Of a DNA stretch of 64,000 bases, positions 8,167 to 16,517 are shown one piece after another. Under the pieces are notes generated by a model, which saw only the letters and a program-made list of their open reading frames with translations, did no database searches and had not been told where the DNA came from. Source of the DNA: Streptomyces sp. CGMCC 4.7035 (GTDB taxonomy: Bacteria; Actinomycetota; Actinomycetes; Streptomycetales; Streptomycetaceae); assembly GCF_031583065.1 (NCBI RefSeq), contig NZ_CP134053.1, positions 186,001-250,000 of the forward strand. The letters are read 5' to 3'. The position numbers and the translations under genes were made by a program. Numbering within the stretch: position 1 is the first letter of the stretch; each line of letters begins with the position of its first letter.

Positions 8167-10011
8167 CTACTTGAGCGCTGTACCGCCCGAGTTGTGATAG
8201 GCGATCGTCTTGTTGATCAGGTTTCCGCCGTCGGTCTCGACCGCGGTCTGTTCCTGCTGCCCTGGACCGAAGAACAGGCCGGCGACATGGGCGTTCGCCA
8301 CCTGGTCCATGTGCCCGAAGAACCAGTCCACCTTGTCGTCCTTGTAATGGTTGAGGGTGTTGTTCTGCGCCATGTTGCCCACGGGGATCTGCCACAGGAC
8401 GACCGGCTTGCCCACGGACTCGGCCATCGTCTTGTAGAACTGCAGCGCGGCGGCGGCCTTCTGGTCGTTCCAGAAGTGGTCACTGCCGCCGTGGGCCGGC
8501 TGGGCGTACCAGCCCGCGTCGCGGTCCGACACGTCGGTGGCCAGGAAGTCGGCGTTCTTCGCCCCGAGGCTCGCGTAGTCCTTGACGCACGCCTGGGTGT
8601 TGGTCTGCCAGTCGAAGCAGGAAAGGTGCATTCCCACGGCGGTGTTCGGTGCGTACTTGTGCGCCATCGAGATCAGGCACTGGGCGAGTCCGGCGGCGCT
8701 GTTCTCCTGCGATCCGCAATCCTTCGGATTCGCGCCGGAGACCTGTGCGGGAACCTGGTGCGGATCGCCGAGCGACCGGACGTAGCCCCAGAAGTCGGGC
8801 TCGAGGTCGATCGCCTCCTGCGACGTGCCGATCTTCTGGAGGAAGAACCGGTAGTCGTTCAGGTACCGGGTGAGCAGGTCGAGCCGGTTGATGGCCTTGA
8901 CCTCGCCCGGGCCGTCGCCCTGGCCTGCCGCATCCCCGAGGTCGCGCAACGAGTACCAGGTCCAGAGCATCTTCTGCGGACGCGCGCTGCCCTTGTACGT
9001 CGCCTGGGCCACCACACTGTCCCGCCAGGTCACGTAAGTGCCGGGCGCCGTGGTGCTGCCGTTCCAGCAGCCCCACCAACCCGACCAGTCGTCGTGGCAC
9101 TTCGCTGCCGTGTAGTAGTCCGACGAGGGCGCTGGCTGGCTGTGCACATAGGCGTACCGCACGTCGAACGGCGCGGCGGCCGCCGAGGCGTCGGACATCG
9201 AGCCGCCGACGAGCACCGTGCTGCTGCCCATGAAACGCTTCGTCGAGCTGCCGCCACCGGCCACGGGAGACGGCGTCGACGACGGGTGCGAGCTGCTCGG
9301 AGCCGGGCTGGTGGGAACGCTGCTGCTCGGCGCGGTGGGCGTACCGGAGCTGCCGACACTCCCGGCCGGGACGAGTTGCCACTGCTGATCGGCGCCGCCC
9401 CGGTCGCGGTTCTGGACGACGTCTCCGCCGTCGGCCTTGGCGGCGTTGTGGACATCGACAGCCATGCCACTGAAGCGATTGACCAAACGCACGTAGCCGT
9501 CCGGCGACTTGGCCAGTTTGAACTGCTGGTTGGTGCCGTTCAGGTCTTTCCACTGCACGAGGGCGGAGCCGGCGGTCTTCGACCAGCCGAGGTCATCCAG
9601 CACCTTGCCGGAGTTCCGGTTCTGCAGCCGGTAGTAGCCGTCACCCGAGTCGATGAACCGCCACTGCTGGTTGGCGCCGCCGTGACGGCTCCACTGCACC
9701 ACCGCCGCGCCGTCGTTCGTGGCGAAAGCGCGGTCGTCCAGTACCTTGCCGCTGTTGCGGTTGACCAGCACGTACCACTTCTTCAGATCCAGGGTTTGCT
9801 GCGCCGAAGCCTGGCTGACCACGACAGCCGAGCCGGCCACGACCACCATGGAGAGACCCGCCCAGAAACCCCGACGCGCGAGCAACCGACGGCCACGATG
9901 CTTCGGGCGACCACCGCGGGCACCGCCGTCGGCACGGTGGCCGCCGACGCGGGACGCCACCGATGACGTGGGTGGGCCGGGGACATGTCTGTGCTCTCGT
10001 TCCAGGGACAT
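8167..10011 (-). CDS. Secreted ricin-lectin protein with an unassigned hydrolase-like domain
   Basis: A 614-residue exported protein. Residues 40-70 give a signal/anchor segment (RRLLARRGFWAGLSMVVVAG, then ASAQQ); 78-215 is a ricin B-type trefoil whose repeats (VLVNRNSGKVLDD, NQQW, ADQQW) closely resemble those of the GH74 protein; 217-257 is a Pro/Ser/Thr linker; 258-614 is a domain I cannot place in a family. It contains AIDLEPDFWGY (Glu404, Asp406) and PVVLWQIPVGN, reminiscent of the strand-end acid residues of TIM-barrel glycosidases, so a polysaccharide hydrolase is a reasonable guess. The ATG at 10011 has AAAGAGAG upstream and follows a promoter-like element; longer in-frame versions run past that promoter. 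Confidence 0.75.
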   Translation of the reverse strand: MSLEREHRHVPGPPTSSVASRVGGHRADGGARGGRPKHRGRRLLARRGFWAGLSMVVVAGSAVVVSQASAQQTLDLKKWYVLVNRNSGKVLDDRAFATNDGAAVVQWSRHGGANQQWRFIDSGDGYYRLQNRNSGKVLDDLGWSKTAGSALVQWKDLNGTNQQFKLAKSPDGYVRLVNRFSGMAVDVHNAAKADGGDVVQNRDRGGADQQWQLVPAGSVGSSGTPTAPSSSVPTSPAPSSSHPSSTPSPVAGGGSSTKRFMGSSTVLVGGSMSDASAAAAPFDVRYAYVHSQPAPSSDYYTAAKCHDDWSGWWGCWNGSTTAPGTYVTWRDSVVAQATYKGSARPQKMLWTWYSLRDLGDAAGQGDGPGEVKAINRLDLLTRYLNDYRFFLQKIGTSQEAIDLEPDFWGYVRSLGDPHQVPAQVSGANPKDCGSQENSAAGLAQCLISMAHKYAPNTAVGMHLSCFDWQTNTQACVKDYASLGAKNADFLATDVSDRDAGWYAQPAHGGSDHFWNDQKAAAALQFYKTMAESVGKPVVLWQIPVGNMAQNNTLNHYKDDKVDWFFGHMDQVANAHVAGLFFGPGQQEQTAVETDGGNLINKTIAYHNSGGTALK

Positions 10012-10068
10012 GTCTGTGCTCTCTTTCAGCCGTTGCATCTGACCGACCACATGGCCGGACAACACTGA

Positions 10069-10097
10069 GTGGTCCGAGAGGCCGAAAAGGTTGCCGC
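10069..10097 (-). promoter_or_regulatory. Candidate ECF-type promoter of the second lectin-hydrolase gene
   Basis: Minus strand GCGGCAACC, 15 bases, ACCAC: the same boxes as upstream of the GH74 gene (6509-6538). The sequence before the first box is also similar (GGCTC...CGCGGCAACC). It begins 58 bases upstream of the ATG at 10011. Confidence 0.5.
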
Positions 10098-10226
10098 GAA
10101 GAGCCACAGATTTTTTTTCGCGTTGACCGCTTCCCGTTCGCTGTGGAGCACGGCATGGCTGACGCCGGCGGTGGCGAACGCCTGATGGCTGCTCCCGGCC
10201 CTGCCGCTTACCGCTTACCACGCCCG

Positions 10227-11997
10227 CTACTGGACATCCCCGCGGATGAAGATCAATGCAACGGAGGGTTCGGCGGGCAGTTCCCAGGGGGCGACCTGGC
10301 TGGTGCCAAGGGTCCTGGTCCGGGTCAGAAGGAGAGCGACGTCGTCCGTCTGGGGCTGAGGGAGCAGGTCGTGCGGGATCCGGTCGCAGGTCTCCTCCAG
10401 TGGGCGGCCGGGTTCGGCGAGCCCGGAGCGCAGCAGCTCGCAGGCGTCGTCCAGGTCGCGGACCTGGGATTCGATCAGTCCGTCCGTGTACAGGGCCAGG
10501 ACGCTGTTTTCGGCGACGTGGAACTCGGCGGCCTCGAAGGGCATGCCGCCCAGGCCCAGAGGCGGCCCGGCCGGCAGCTCCAGGAAGCGGACCGTGCCGT
10601 CGGGGGCGGCCAGGACCGGCGGCGGGTGGCCGGCTCTGGCCATGGCGCAGCCACCGGAGACGGGGTCGTACACCGCGTACAGGCAGGTGGCCCCGACTTC
10701 CCCTGAGGGGTGGTCAGGGTGACCGTCGCGGCCTATGGCCTCCTCGCGGTCCATGCGCAGCACGAGGTCGTCGAGGTGGGTGAGCAGTTCGTCGGGGGCC
10801 AGGTCCACGTCGGCCAGGGTGCGTACCGCCGTGCACAGCCGGCCCATGGTGGCCGAGTTCCTCGGCCAGCCGCAGGTCTTCCTCGTCGAAGGGGTCCGGG
10901 GTGCGGTGGCGGAAGAACAGGGCCAATCCCGGGGTCACCCCGCGTGCCCGCAGCGGCACTGTCATGACGGAGTGGATTCCGTACGTGCGGATGCTGCGGC
11001 CACGCTCGGGGGAGGTTTCCTCCCACCAGCGCAGGATGTCCTTGGTCCGGTGCACCGCGCCGTGCCCCGCGGCGAGAGCGTGCCCGGGAGGGGAGTTCTC
11101 GGGGTAGGTGTAGGTCGCCCCGAGCGCCACCACCGATTCGGGGCATTCCGGCAGGACGGAACGCTGAGCGGTTCGTCGCAGGACCAGCATGCGGTTGCGG
11201 GCTGTCGACTCCTCGCCCCGCAGGACGCTGTCGAGCAGGTCCACCACGGCGAAGTCGGCGAAGTGGTCAGTGCTGACTTCCGCCAGCTCATCTGCGGTAC
11301 GGCCGAGGTCGAGGGTGGTACCGATCCGCAGCCCCGCCCCGTAGAGGATGGCCATGCGTCGCCGGGCGCGGAACTGCTCGGTGGTGTCCACCGCGGCGGC
11401 CGACACGCCGCAGATCCGGCCGCCGGGGTCGCGCACGGGGTACAGCGACAGCAGCCAGACCCGCCTGGCGGCATCGCCAGGGCCCATCCCGTGCAGTTCC
11501 GTCGTCACGGGTTCGCCGGTGGCCACCACCTGCCGCAGGGCCTCGGCGACACCCCGGGAATCCGCGAAGGTCCGGCCGGAGGCGGAGTGCCCCATGGGCC
11601 AGCCGAGCAGCTCGTGATCCGGCTTGCCCGTCTCGCGCGTCATAGCGGCGTTGATCTCGACCCGCACCCCGGCGCGGTCGTACAACGCCATGGGCAGGGG
11701 AAGCTGGTCCAGAGCCCACTGCTTGAGCAGCGCGGTGTCCGGTGCATCGCCGTCGCTCGGCGAGGGCGCGTACGGCTCTAGGCGTGCCACCGTGAGGAAC
11801 CAGTACGCGTCCCCCGCCGTGCCCACCAGTGGTTGCCCTCTACGCATGGGCGCTGGATGGGCGAACCCTGGTTGTCCCCGTCCTTCGTACGGCCAGCCAC
11901 CCACTGGAAGAGACTCTGGCCCGAAGTGCAGTCCGGATAGGCGACAGCTGCGCATCAGCCCCCAAGTCGGCCTTTGCGTAAGCGACTTCACTGCCAT
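10227..11997 (-). pseudogene. PAS-GAF-SpoIIE protein phosphatase with internal deletion and frameshift
   Basis: Two minus-strand frames make up a broken PP2C/SpoIIE phosphatase. The first (11997 to about 10850) has a PAS-like region (ALYDRAGVRVEINAAMTRET, VWLLSLYPVRDPGGRICGVS) and a GAF domain (YGIHSVMTVPLRARGVTPG) that stops at DEEDLRLAEEL. The second, one base out of phase, resumes at ATMGRLCTAVRTLADVDLAP and holds only the C-terminal half of the phosphatase (LYAVYDPVSGGCAMARAGHP, LALYTDGLIE, TDDVALLL, ending at 10227). Intact homologues have roughly 200 or more residues between these points, including the first metal-binding Asp/Gly motifs, so the enzyme is probably dead. Such phosphatases normally act on anti-anti-sigma factors. 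Confidence 0.7.
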
Positions 11998-12132
11998 CTG
12001 CAGGACTTGTGGCGCAAGGCACAGGAAATGCGTCTCGCTATTTGAGACGCGCGAGGGCGGGTCACTGAAATCGGCGGCCGCGCGCCCCTCTGGAGATCAC
12101 TTCACCTCGACTTAGGGCACACAGAGGGCACG

Positions 12133-12240
12133 CCACCCCTAAATTGGACTGGACAACAAACAAACCCCAGGCCGCTGACCTGGGGTTTCTCTATGGAGCG
12201 GGTGACGAGAATCGAACTCGCGCTCTCAGCTTGGGAAGCT
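12133..12240. repeat. Right copy of tRNA-Gly 3'-half direct repeat
   Basis: Matches 3548-3653 from upstream of the terminator hairpin to the anticodon stem of tRNA-Gly. This copy is part of the intact tRNA gene. Confidence 0.7.
12162..12188. terminator. tRNA-Gly terminator
   Basis: Ten-bp stem AAACCCCAGG / CCTGGGGTTT; on the minus strand it follows the tRNA by six bases and is followed by a T-rich GTTTGTTTG. Confidence 0.8.
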
Positions 12241-12267
12241 GATGTTCTACCATTAAACTACACCCGC
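12194..12267 (-). tRNA. tRNA-Gly (anticodon CCC)
   Basis: The minus strand folds into a complete cloverleaf: acceptor GCGGGTG / CACCCGC, D stem GTTT / GAAC, anticodon stem TCAGC / GCTGA around the loop TTCCCAA (anticodon CCC, reads GGG), T arm GCGAG-TTCGATT-CTCGT, discriminator T and an encoded CCA. Seventy-four bases including CCA. Its 3' half is duplicated at 3608-3653. Confidence 0.95.
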
Positions 12268-12491
12268 GTAAGACGCCGGTTGAACCGGTGTCGTAATGCT
12301 CGCTCACTGTACCTCATGTCGGGCCCCCGGTGCTGAAGCCGTGGGGTCCGAAGTCGTTCCGGAGGGCGGACGGGGGCTGCGGCGGGCGGGAGTTGGGGCG
12401 TACGGTAGGGGCGCGCGGAGGGGTTGTGGGCGGCCGGAGTGCCGCCTGGAGGGCCGTCTCTTTCATCCCGTAATGTGCCGCTCGTCGTCCG

Positions 12492-12503
12492 TCACGTACG
12501 TGA
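12492..12503. promoter_or_regulatory. Palindrome upstream of the small Cys-pair gene
   Basis: Perfect 12-base palindrome TCACGTACGTGA, 36 bases before the ATG at 12540. Possible operator; no known regulator assigned. The rest of 12268-12539 (about 270 bases) shows no gene. Confidence 0.3.
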
Positions 12504-12539
12504 GACGAAGGCTCTTGGGGAAGGGACTCTGAGGACTTG

Positions 12540-12698
12540 ATGGAGCGCACCGTCGTCCGTTGTGCCGAGGGGCACGTGTTCAGCACCGCTTCGTTCCCGA
12601 TGCAGCAGGCCGAGCGCCTCGGCCCCGGACGGCTCGTCCGGTGCCCGCGCTGCGCCCGGCTCCGCAGCGCGGTTCCGGTGGCCCTGGAGAAGCGGTAG
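12540..12698 (+). CDS. Small conserved-looking protein with paired cysteines (52 residues)
   Basis: ATG at 12540 preceded by GAGGA at a good distance, 52 codons, ending TAG. The product begins [16 protein letters not shown] and contains a later CPRCARL pair, so it has one Cys-x-x-x-His and one Cys-x-x-Cys-like element, as in a small zinc ribbon. G/C at third positions is high throughout. Similar tiny proteins sit next to dcd in streptomycetes as far as I recall, but no function is known to me. It reads toward dcd, 71 bases upstream of it, and may share its transcript. Confidence 0.7.
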   Translation: MERTVVRCAEGHVFSTASFPMQQAERLGPGRLVRCPRCARLRSAVPVALEKR

Positions 12699-12769
12699 CG
12701 ATCAGCGGTACGGGCGCGCGGAGACGTCACGATTGTGGCGGCTCCGCGCGCCTTGCGTATTCTCGGGGG

Positions 12770-13345
12770 GTGCTTCTCTCAGACAAGGACATCCGGACCG
12801 AGATCGACAAGGGCCGGGTCGTGATCGACCCGTTCGATCCGACGATGGTGCAGCCCTCGAGCATCGACGTGCGGCTCGACCGCTACTTCCGGGTGTTCGA
12901 GAACCACAGGTACCCCCACATCGACCCCTCCATCGAGCAGGCCGACCTCACGCGGCTCGTCGAGCCCGAGGGCGACGAGCCGTTCATCCTCCACCCCGGG
13001 GAGTTCGTCCTGGCCTCGACGTACGAGGTCATCAGCCTGCCCGACGATCTTGCGTCGCGGCTGGAGGGCAAGAGTTCCCTCGGGCGGCTCGGGCTCGTCA
13101 CCCACTCCACCGCCGGGTTCATCGACCCCGGCTTCTCCGGGCACGTCACCCTGGAGCTGTCCAACCTCGCCACTCTCCCGATCAAGCTCTGGCCGGGCAT
13201 GAAGATCGGGCAGCTGTGCATGTTCCGGCTCAGCTCGCCGGCCGAGTTCCCCTACGGCAGCGAGCGGTACGGCTCGCGCTACCAGGGGCAGCGCGGGCCG
13301 ACTCCCTCCCGTTCCTTCCTCAACTTCCACCGGACCCAGGTGTGA
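12770..13345 (+). CDS. dcd: dCTP deaminase
   Basis: Converts dCTP to dUTP (and, in some actinobacteria, on to dUMP) for thymidylate supply. The 191-residue length matches the family. Motifs present: [10 protein letters not shown] (nucleotide site), [11 protein letters not shown] and [20 protein letters not shown], which includes the catalytic glutamate, and [10 protein letters not shown]. The start GTG follows directly on GGGGG and there is little room for a normal leader; the transcript could be leaderless. It is followed eight bases later by a phosphoribosyltransferase gene, consistent with a nucleotide-metabolism operon. Confidence 0.95.
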   Translation: MLLSDKDIRTEIDKGRVVIDPFDPTMVQPSSIDVRLDRYFRVFENHRYPHIDPSIEQADLTRLVEPEGDEPFILHPGEFVLASTYEVISLPDDLASRLEGKSSLGRLGLVTHSTAGFIDPGFSGHVTLELSNLATLPIKLWPGMKIGQLCMFRLSSPAEFPYGSERYGSRYQGQRGPTPSRSFLNFHRTQV

Positions 13346-13352
13346 GCGAGAC

Positions 13353-13865
13353 ATGACGACCGGCATACGAGAGAACCTGACCTACGAGGACTTCGGACGC
13401 GCCGTCCGGGAACTCGCCCAGACCATCGCCGACGACGGCTACCAGCCCGACATCGTGCTCAGCATCGCGCGCGGCGGTGTGTTCGTGGCCGGTGGGCTCG
13501 CGTATGCCCTGGACGTCAAGAACATCCACCTGGTCAACGTCGAGTTCTACACCGGCGTGGGCACCACGCTCGACATGCCCGTGATGCTCGCCCCCGTCCC
13601 CAACGCGATCGACTTCACCGACAAGAAGATCCTGATCGCCGACGACGTGGCCGACACCGGCAAGACCCTCAAGCTGGTGCACGACTTCTGCCAGGAGACC
13701 GTGGCCGAGGTCCGCTCCGCGGTGATCTATGAGAAGCCCCACTCCCTCGTGAAGTGCGAGTACGTGTGGAAGCGGACCGATGAGTGGATCAACTTCCCGT
13801 GGTCCGTTCTGCCTCCGGTACGCAGGTCGGGCGAGCCGGTCACTCCCTCCAAGGAAGCGCTCTGA
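13353..13865 (+). CDS. Phosphoribosyltransferase (PRTase type I)
   Basis: A 170-residue enzyme with the PRPP-binding motif ILIADDVADTGKTL (residues about 91-104) and an upstream SIARGGVFVAGGLAY loop. This resembles hypoxanthine/xanthine-guanine phosphoribosyltransferases used in purine salvage, but the base specificity cannot be read safely. It begins seven bases after dcd, almost certainly co-transcribed. Confidence 0.88.
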   Translation: MTTGIRENLTYEDFGRAVRELAQTIADDGYQPDIVLSIARGGVFVAGGLAYALDVKNIHLVNVEFYTGVGTTLDMPVMLAPVPNAIDFTDKKILIADDVADTGKTLKLVHDFCQETVAEVRSAVIYEKPHSLVKCEYVWKRTDEWINFPWSVLPPVRRSGEPVTPSKEAL

Positions 13866-14183
13866 CACCTGCCGGGCGGTCTCGGGCCACGGGATGGGTG
13901 ACGGGATGGGTGAGGGTGCACACGTAGGTGCCCGGGTCGGCGCCGTTGCCGCCCTCGCCGCTGGTCCGGGAGGAGGCGGTGCGGGTGCTTGCCAGGGTGC
14001 CCTCGGCGCCGGGGTGTGCGGAAGGTCGGTCTCGGCGGTCGCCTGCCCGGGGCCGTACTCCACACAGCTGCCCCGGGCAGGCGGACGACAGGGCCCCGGA
14101 AGCAGGGGACGTGAGGGGGCCGGGCCCGTCGTCGCCGTTGCTGTCGGCTGTCCCCTGGACCACCGCCTGCGGGTGCCGCGAAG
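13866..14183. other. Intergenic stretch without a supported gene
   Basis: About 320 bases between the convergent phosphoribosyltransferase and GNAT genes. All frames are open in parts because of the extreme GC content, but none has a plausible start or product. A minus-strand frame with GADPGTYVCTLTHP might be a decayed coding fragment; I cannot support it. Confidence 0.4.
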
Positions 14184-15260
14184 TCAGCCGCGGGAGCGGT
14201 GGTGCAGCCAGAGGGCGGTGCCCGCGAGCAGCGCCGTCGGGCTGCGGGGCCTGAGCCACTGTTCGTCATGGCGGTCCTGCGCGCCGAACGGCCGGTACTT
14301 GTACGGCTCGGCGCCGCGCAGGAAGTCGAACGTATCCACGCCGAGCTCGGCCACCTCGGCGATCGCCCGGTACACGAGGACGCTGCCGAGACTCATCCGC
14401 GCGTAGGCCGCGTCCCAGCCGCCGTTGTAGTAGGCGAAGGTCTTCTGCCACAGGAACCCGTAGACCGCTCCGACGGCACTGCCGTCGCGCTCGGCCAGCA
14501 GGGCGGCGGGCCCGCGCCCAGGAGCCGCGCGCTCCTGGAGCCGCAGATGGAAACCGCGCCGGCGGGGGCCGAAGGCCGTCGTGGTGCCTTTCACGTCCTG
14601 CCGCGCCCGGTGGAGCCTGAGTACCGTGTCGATCACCTTGTCGGTCATCTCGTGCGGCGGCACCCAGCGCAGGGAAATCCCGCTTTCAGTGAGCCGTCGT
14701 TCATATCGCCCCACGTCTTTCCGGAAGCGTCGGGAACCGACGTCGATGCCCGGACCGACCGCGAGGCGCGGGCAGGTGGCCCTGGCGAGCCTGTGGGTTC
14801 CGGGGAGCAGCAGTCCGGGGTCCGCCTCCCGGTCCATCGCGGGAAGCCAGAGGCTGCCGCGCCCGACGCGCTCCCGGAGCCAGGCGCGGACCTCGGCGCG
14901 GCGGTGCGGCAGGACGGGAAACAGCCCGTGGTCCGCCGCATCGGAGCCTGATCCGAGCAGGGTCCAGCAAGTCACCGGGAGCGGGACCCGAGGATGCAGC
15001 CGCTCCCGGACGCGCATCAGTGGGACGACGGCCTCCACACGCCCGCCGGGGGCGGTCCACACCGCGACCTCGGCCGTGTGCGGTGTGTCCATGGCCTCCC
15101 ACGAGCCGAGCACCCAGTCCGGCGTGGTGAAGTACGAGGAGCCCGGCACGGCCGCGACCAGGTCGCGCCAGCCGTCCTCCAGTGCGGCCAGGCTGCTCGG
15201 GGTGCGGTGAACCTCGAAGCCGGCGGCGGTCGCGGCCCGTGTGCCCGTCGGCCGGGTCAT
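14184..15260 (-). CDS. GNAT-type acyltransferase of the CelD/BcsL (FemAB-like) group
   Basis: A 358-residue cytoplasmic enzyme with an Acetyltransf_6-type fold. The second half carries the recognisable pieces VLRLHRARQDVKG, LLAERDGSAVGAVYGFLWQK, TFAYYNGGWDAAYARMSLGSV and FDFLRGAEPYKYRPFGAQ. Such proteins are frequent in exopolysaccharide loci and are thought to acylate or aminoacylate sugar precursors. Its ATG overlaps the stop of the upstream glycosyltransferase gene (ATGA at 15257-15260), so the two are translationally coupled. Substrate unknown. Confidence 0.8.
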   Translation of the reverse strand: MTRPTGTRAATAAGFEVHRTPSSLAALEDGWRDLVAAVPGSSYFTTPDWVLGSWEAMDTPHTAEVAVWTAPGGRVEAVVPLMRVRERLHPRVPLPVTCWTLLGSGSDAADHGLFPVLPHRRAEVRAWLRERVGRGSLWLPAMDREADPGLLLPGTHRLARATCPRLAVGPGIDVGSRRFRKDVGRYERRLTESGISLRWVPPHEMTDKVIDTVLRLHRARQDVKGTTTAFGPRRRGFHLRLQERAAPGRGPAALLAERDGSAVGAVYGFLWQKTFAYYNGGWDAAYARMSLGSVLVYRAIAEVAELGVDTFDFLRGAEPYKYRPFGAQDRHDEQWLRPRSPTALLAGTALWLHHRSRG

Positions 15261-16435
15261 CGGTGGCCGTCCTGGAGAAGGCGGACGAGTCCGTCGGTGA
15301 ACCGTCGGCTCATCTCCTCGACGGTGTACTGCCGGGCATCCTTACGGCACTCCTCGCGCATGACGTCGAGGCGTTCGGGGCTGCTGAGCAGGTCCACCAC
15401 GGATGCGGCGTACCGCTGCGGGTCGTCCGGTGCGACGAGGGCGTTTCTGCCGTGTCCGAGGTATTCGAACTCCGGCGCGTGCCATGGCCACGGAGTCGTG
15501 ACCATGGGTGTTTCCAGCACGAACGAGTCGACCGCGCACAGCCCCACCAGGCCGGGCATCAGCATGACATCGGACACGGCGCCCAGCAGCGCCTTGCGCT
15601 CCCCGAACGCCTGGCCGATGGGTACGACGACGGGTGTCCGGGCTGCGGCGGCCTTGATGACCTGCTCTTCCGGGCCCGCTCCCGCGACCAGCAACCTGAA
15701 GCCGGGCAGGCGTCCGGCGATCTCCTCGGCCGCCTCGACGAGGAAGGGGATGCGCTTGCTGGGGCTGAGTGCTCCGACGAACAGTCCGGTGCGGCCGGCC
15801 GTGAGGCCGTGCTCCCGTCGAAACTCCGTGATCTGGCCCTGGGTCACGCTTCGATAGGCCTCGCCGAGCGCTTTGGTGTCGATCGCGTTCTGGACGACGG
15901 TGACACGCTGTCGGGGGAATCCGTGGTCGATGACCGCTTGCGCGCCCCCGGTGGTGTAGGCGAAGAACCAGCGCGCCTGCCGGGTGAGGGCGTACTTGAG
16001 TGATTGTTCCAGCGCGGACTGCGGCTGGGTGTACGTACGGCCGTGGTCCCACATCGCGATGATCGGTCCGCGGCCGGTCGACTGCCGCAGCAGAAGGGGA
16101 TACAGCTCCATGTTGCGAAGTGACTGGTCGACCACCAGGACGTCCGCCGAACGGGCGAGCGAGCCAAGGTGCTTGTGGACCAGCGGTCGGCCGGCCACCC
16201 ATGTGCTCCACTGCTTCAGCCGGACCGCTCCCTCGATGTGGATCACGTCTCGGCGCGCCCTCTGATCCACGCTGTACGGCGCGCCGTACGCGATCACGAG
16301 ACGGACTCCGCGAGCCTTCAGATCCACTTCCAGACGGCGATAGAAGGAACGCCGAAACTCTGAGAGGAATGGCACGACGAGAACCACCTGCGGGTAATTC
16401 ACGGGGTGGCGTGTCGGGCGGGGCTTTCTTTCCAT
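15257..16435 (-). CDS. Glycosyltransferase, GT4-like (paralogue of 31555-32766)
   Basis: A 392-residue GT-B glycosyltransferase for exopolysaccharide assembly. The C-terminal nucleotide-sugar domain shows LTAGRTGLFVGALSPSKRIP, LPGFRLLVAGAGPEE, and LLGAVSDVMLMPGLVGLCAV followed by WPWHAPEFEYL. These exact blocks recur in the gene at 31555-32766, so the two are paralogues. The N-terminal half (VVLVVPFLSEFRRSFYRRL) binds the acceptor. The ATG at 16435 lacks a strong ribosome site; a GTG 12 codons later is an alternative. It faces away from the methyltransferase gene at 16518, leaving an 82-base divergent promoter region. Confidence 0.85.
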   Translation of the reverse strand: MERKPRPTRHPVNYPQVVLVVPFLSEFRRSFYRRLEVDLKARGVRLVIAYGAPYSVDQRARRDVIHIEGAVRLKQWSTWVAGRPLVHKHLGSLARSADVLVVDQSLRNMELYPLLLRQSTGRGPIIAMWDHGRTYTQPQSALEQSLKYALTRQARWFFAYTTGGAQAVIDHGFPRQRVTVVQNAIDTKALGEAYRSVTQGQITEFRREHGLTAGRTGLFVGALSPSKRIPFLVEAAEEIAGRLPGFRLLVAGAGPEEQVIKAAAARTPVVVPIGQAFGERKALLGAVSDVMLMPGLVGLCAVDSFVLETPMVTTPWPWHAPEFEYLGHGRNALVAPDDPQRYAASVVDLLSSPERLDVMREECRKDARQYTVEEMSRRFTDGLVRLLQDGHR

Positions 16436-16517
16436 GCTGGATAAATTGCCAGGAACGTAGTGAGCGGCACGTCAGAGACCCGTTCATGGAGTCCGAGAAG
16501 ACTCATTAGGAGCAGTT

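Larger units (their letters stand above)
3548..12240. mobile_element. Putative integrated island downstream of tRNA-Gly(CCC)
   Basis: An ~8.6 kb block delimited by the tRNA-Gly 3'-half repeat. The intact tRNA lies at the right end with its 3' end facing into the block, as expected for an element that integrated into the tRNA and restored it. Cargo is two lectin-bearing secreted hydrolases, an ECF sigma factor with its membrane partner and a damaged SpoIIE-type phosphatase. No recombinase, relaxase or phage gene is visible, so the element is either decayed or the repeat arose in another way, for example by tandem tRNA duplication. Boundaries are inferred from the repeat only. Confidence 0.45.

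Noticed and set aside
8122..9966. 614-codon frame antisense to the second lectin hydrolase
   Set aside because: Low-complexity shadow; the minus strand carries recognisable lectin repeats and a signal peptide.
13840..14259. 139-codon minus-strand frame in the gap after the phosphoribosyltransferase
   Set aside because: Overlaps both flanking genes, has no start signal and gives a Pro/Arg/Gly-rich product.
16436..16517. Possible small gene between the divergent glycosyltransferase and methyltransferase genes
   Set aside because: Only 82 bases, without start and stop in a sensible frame; treated as promoter.
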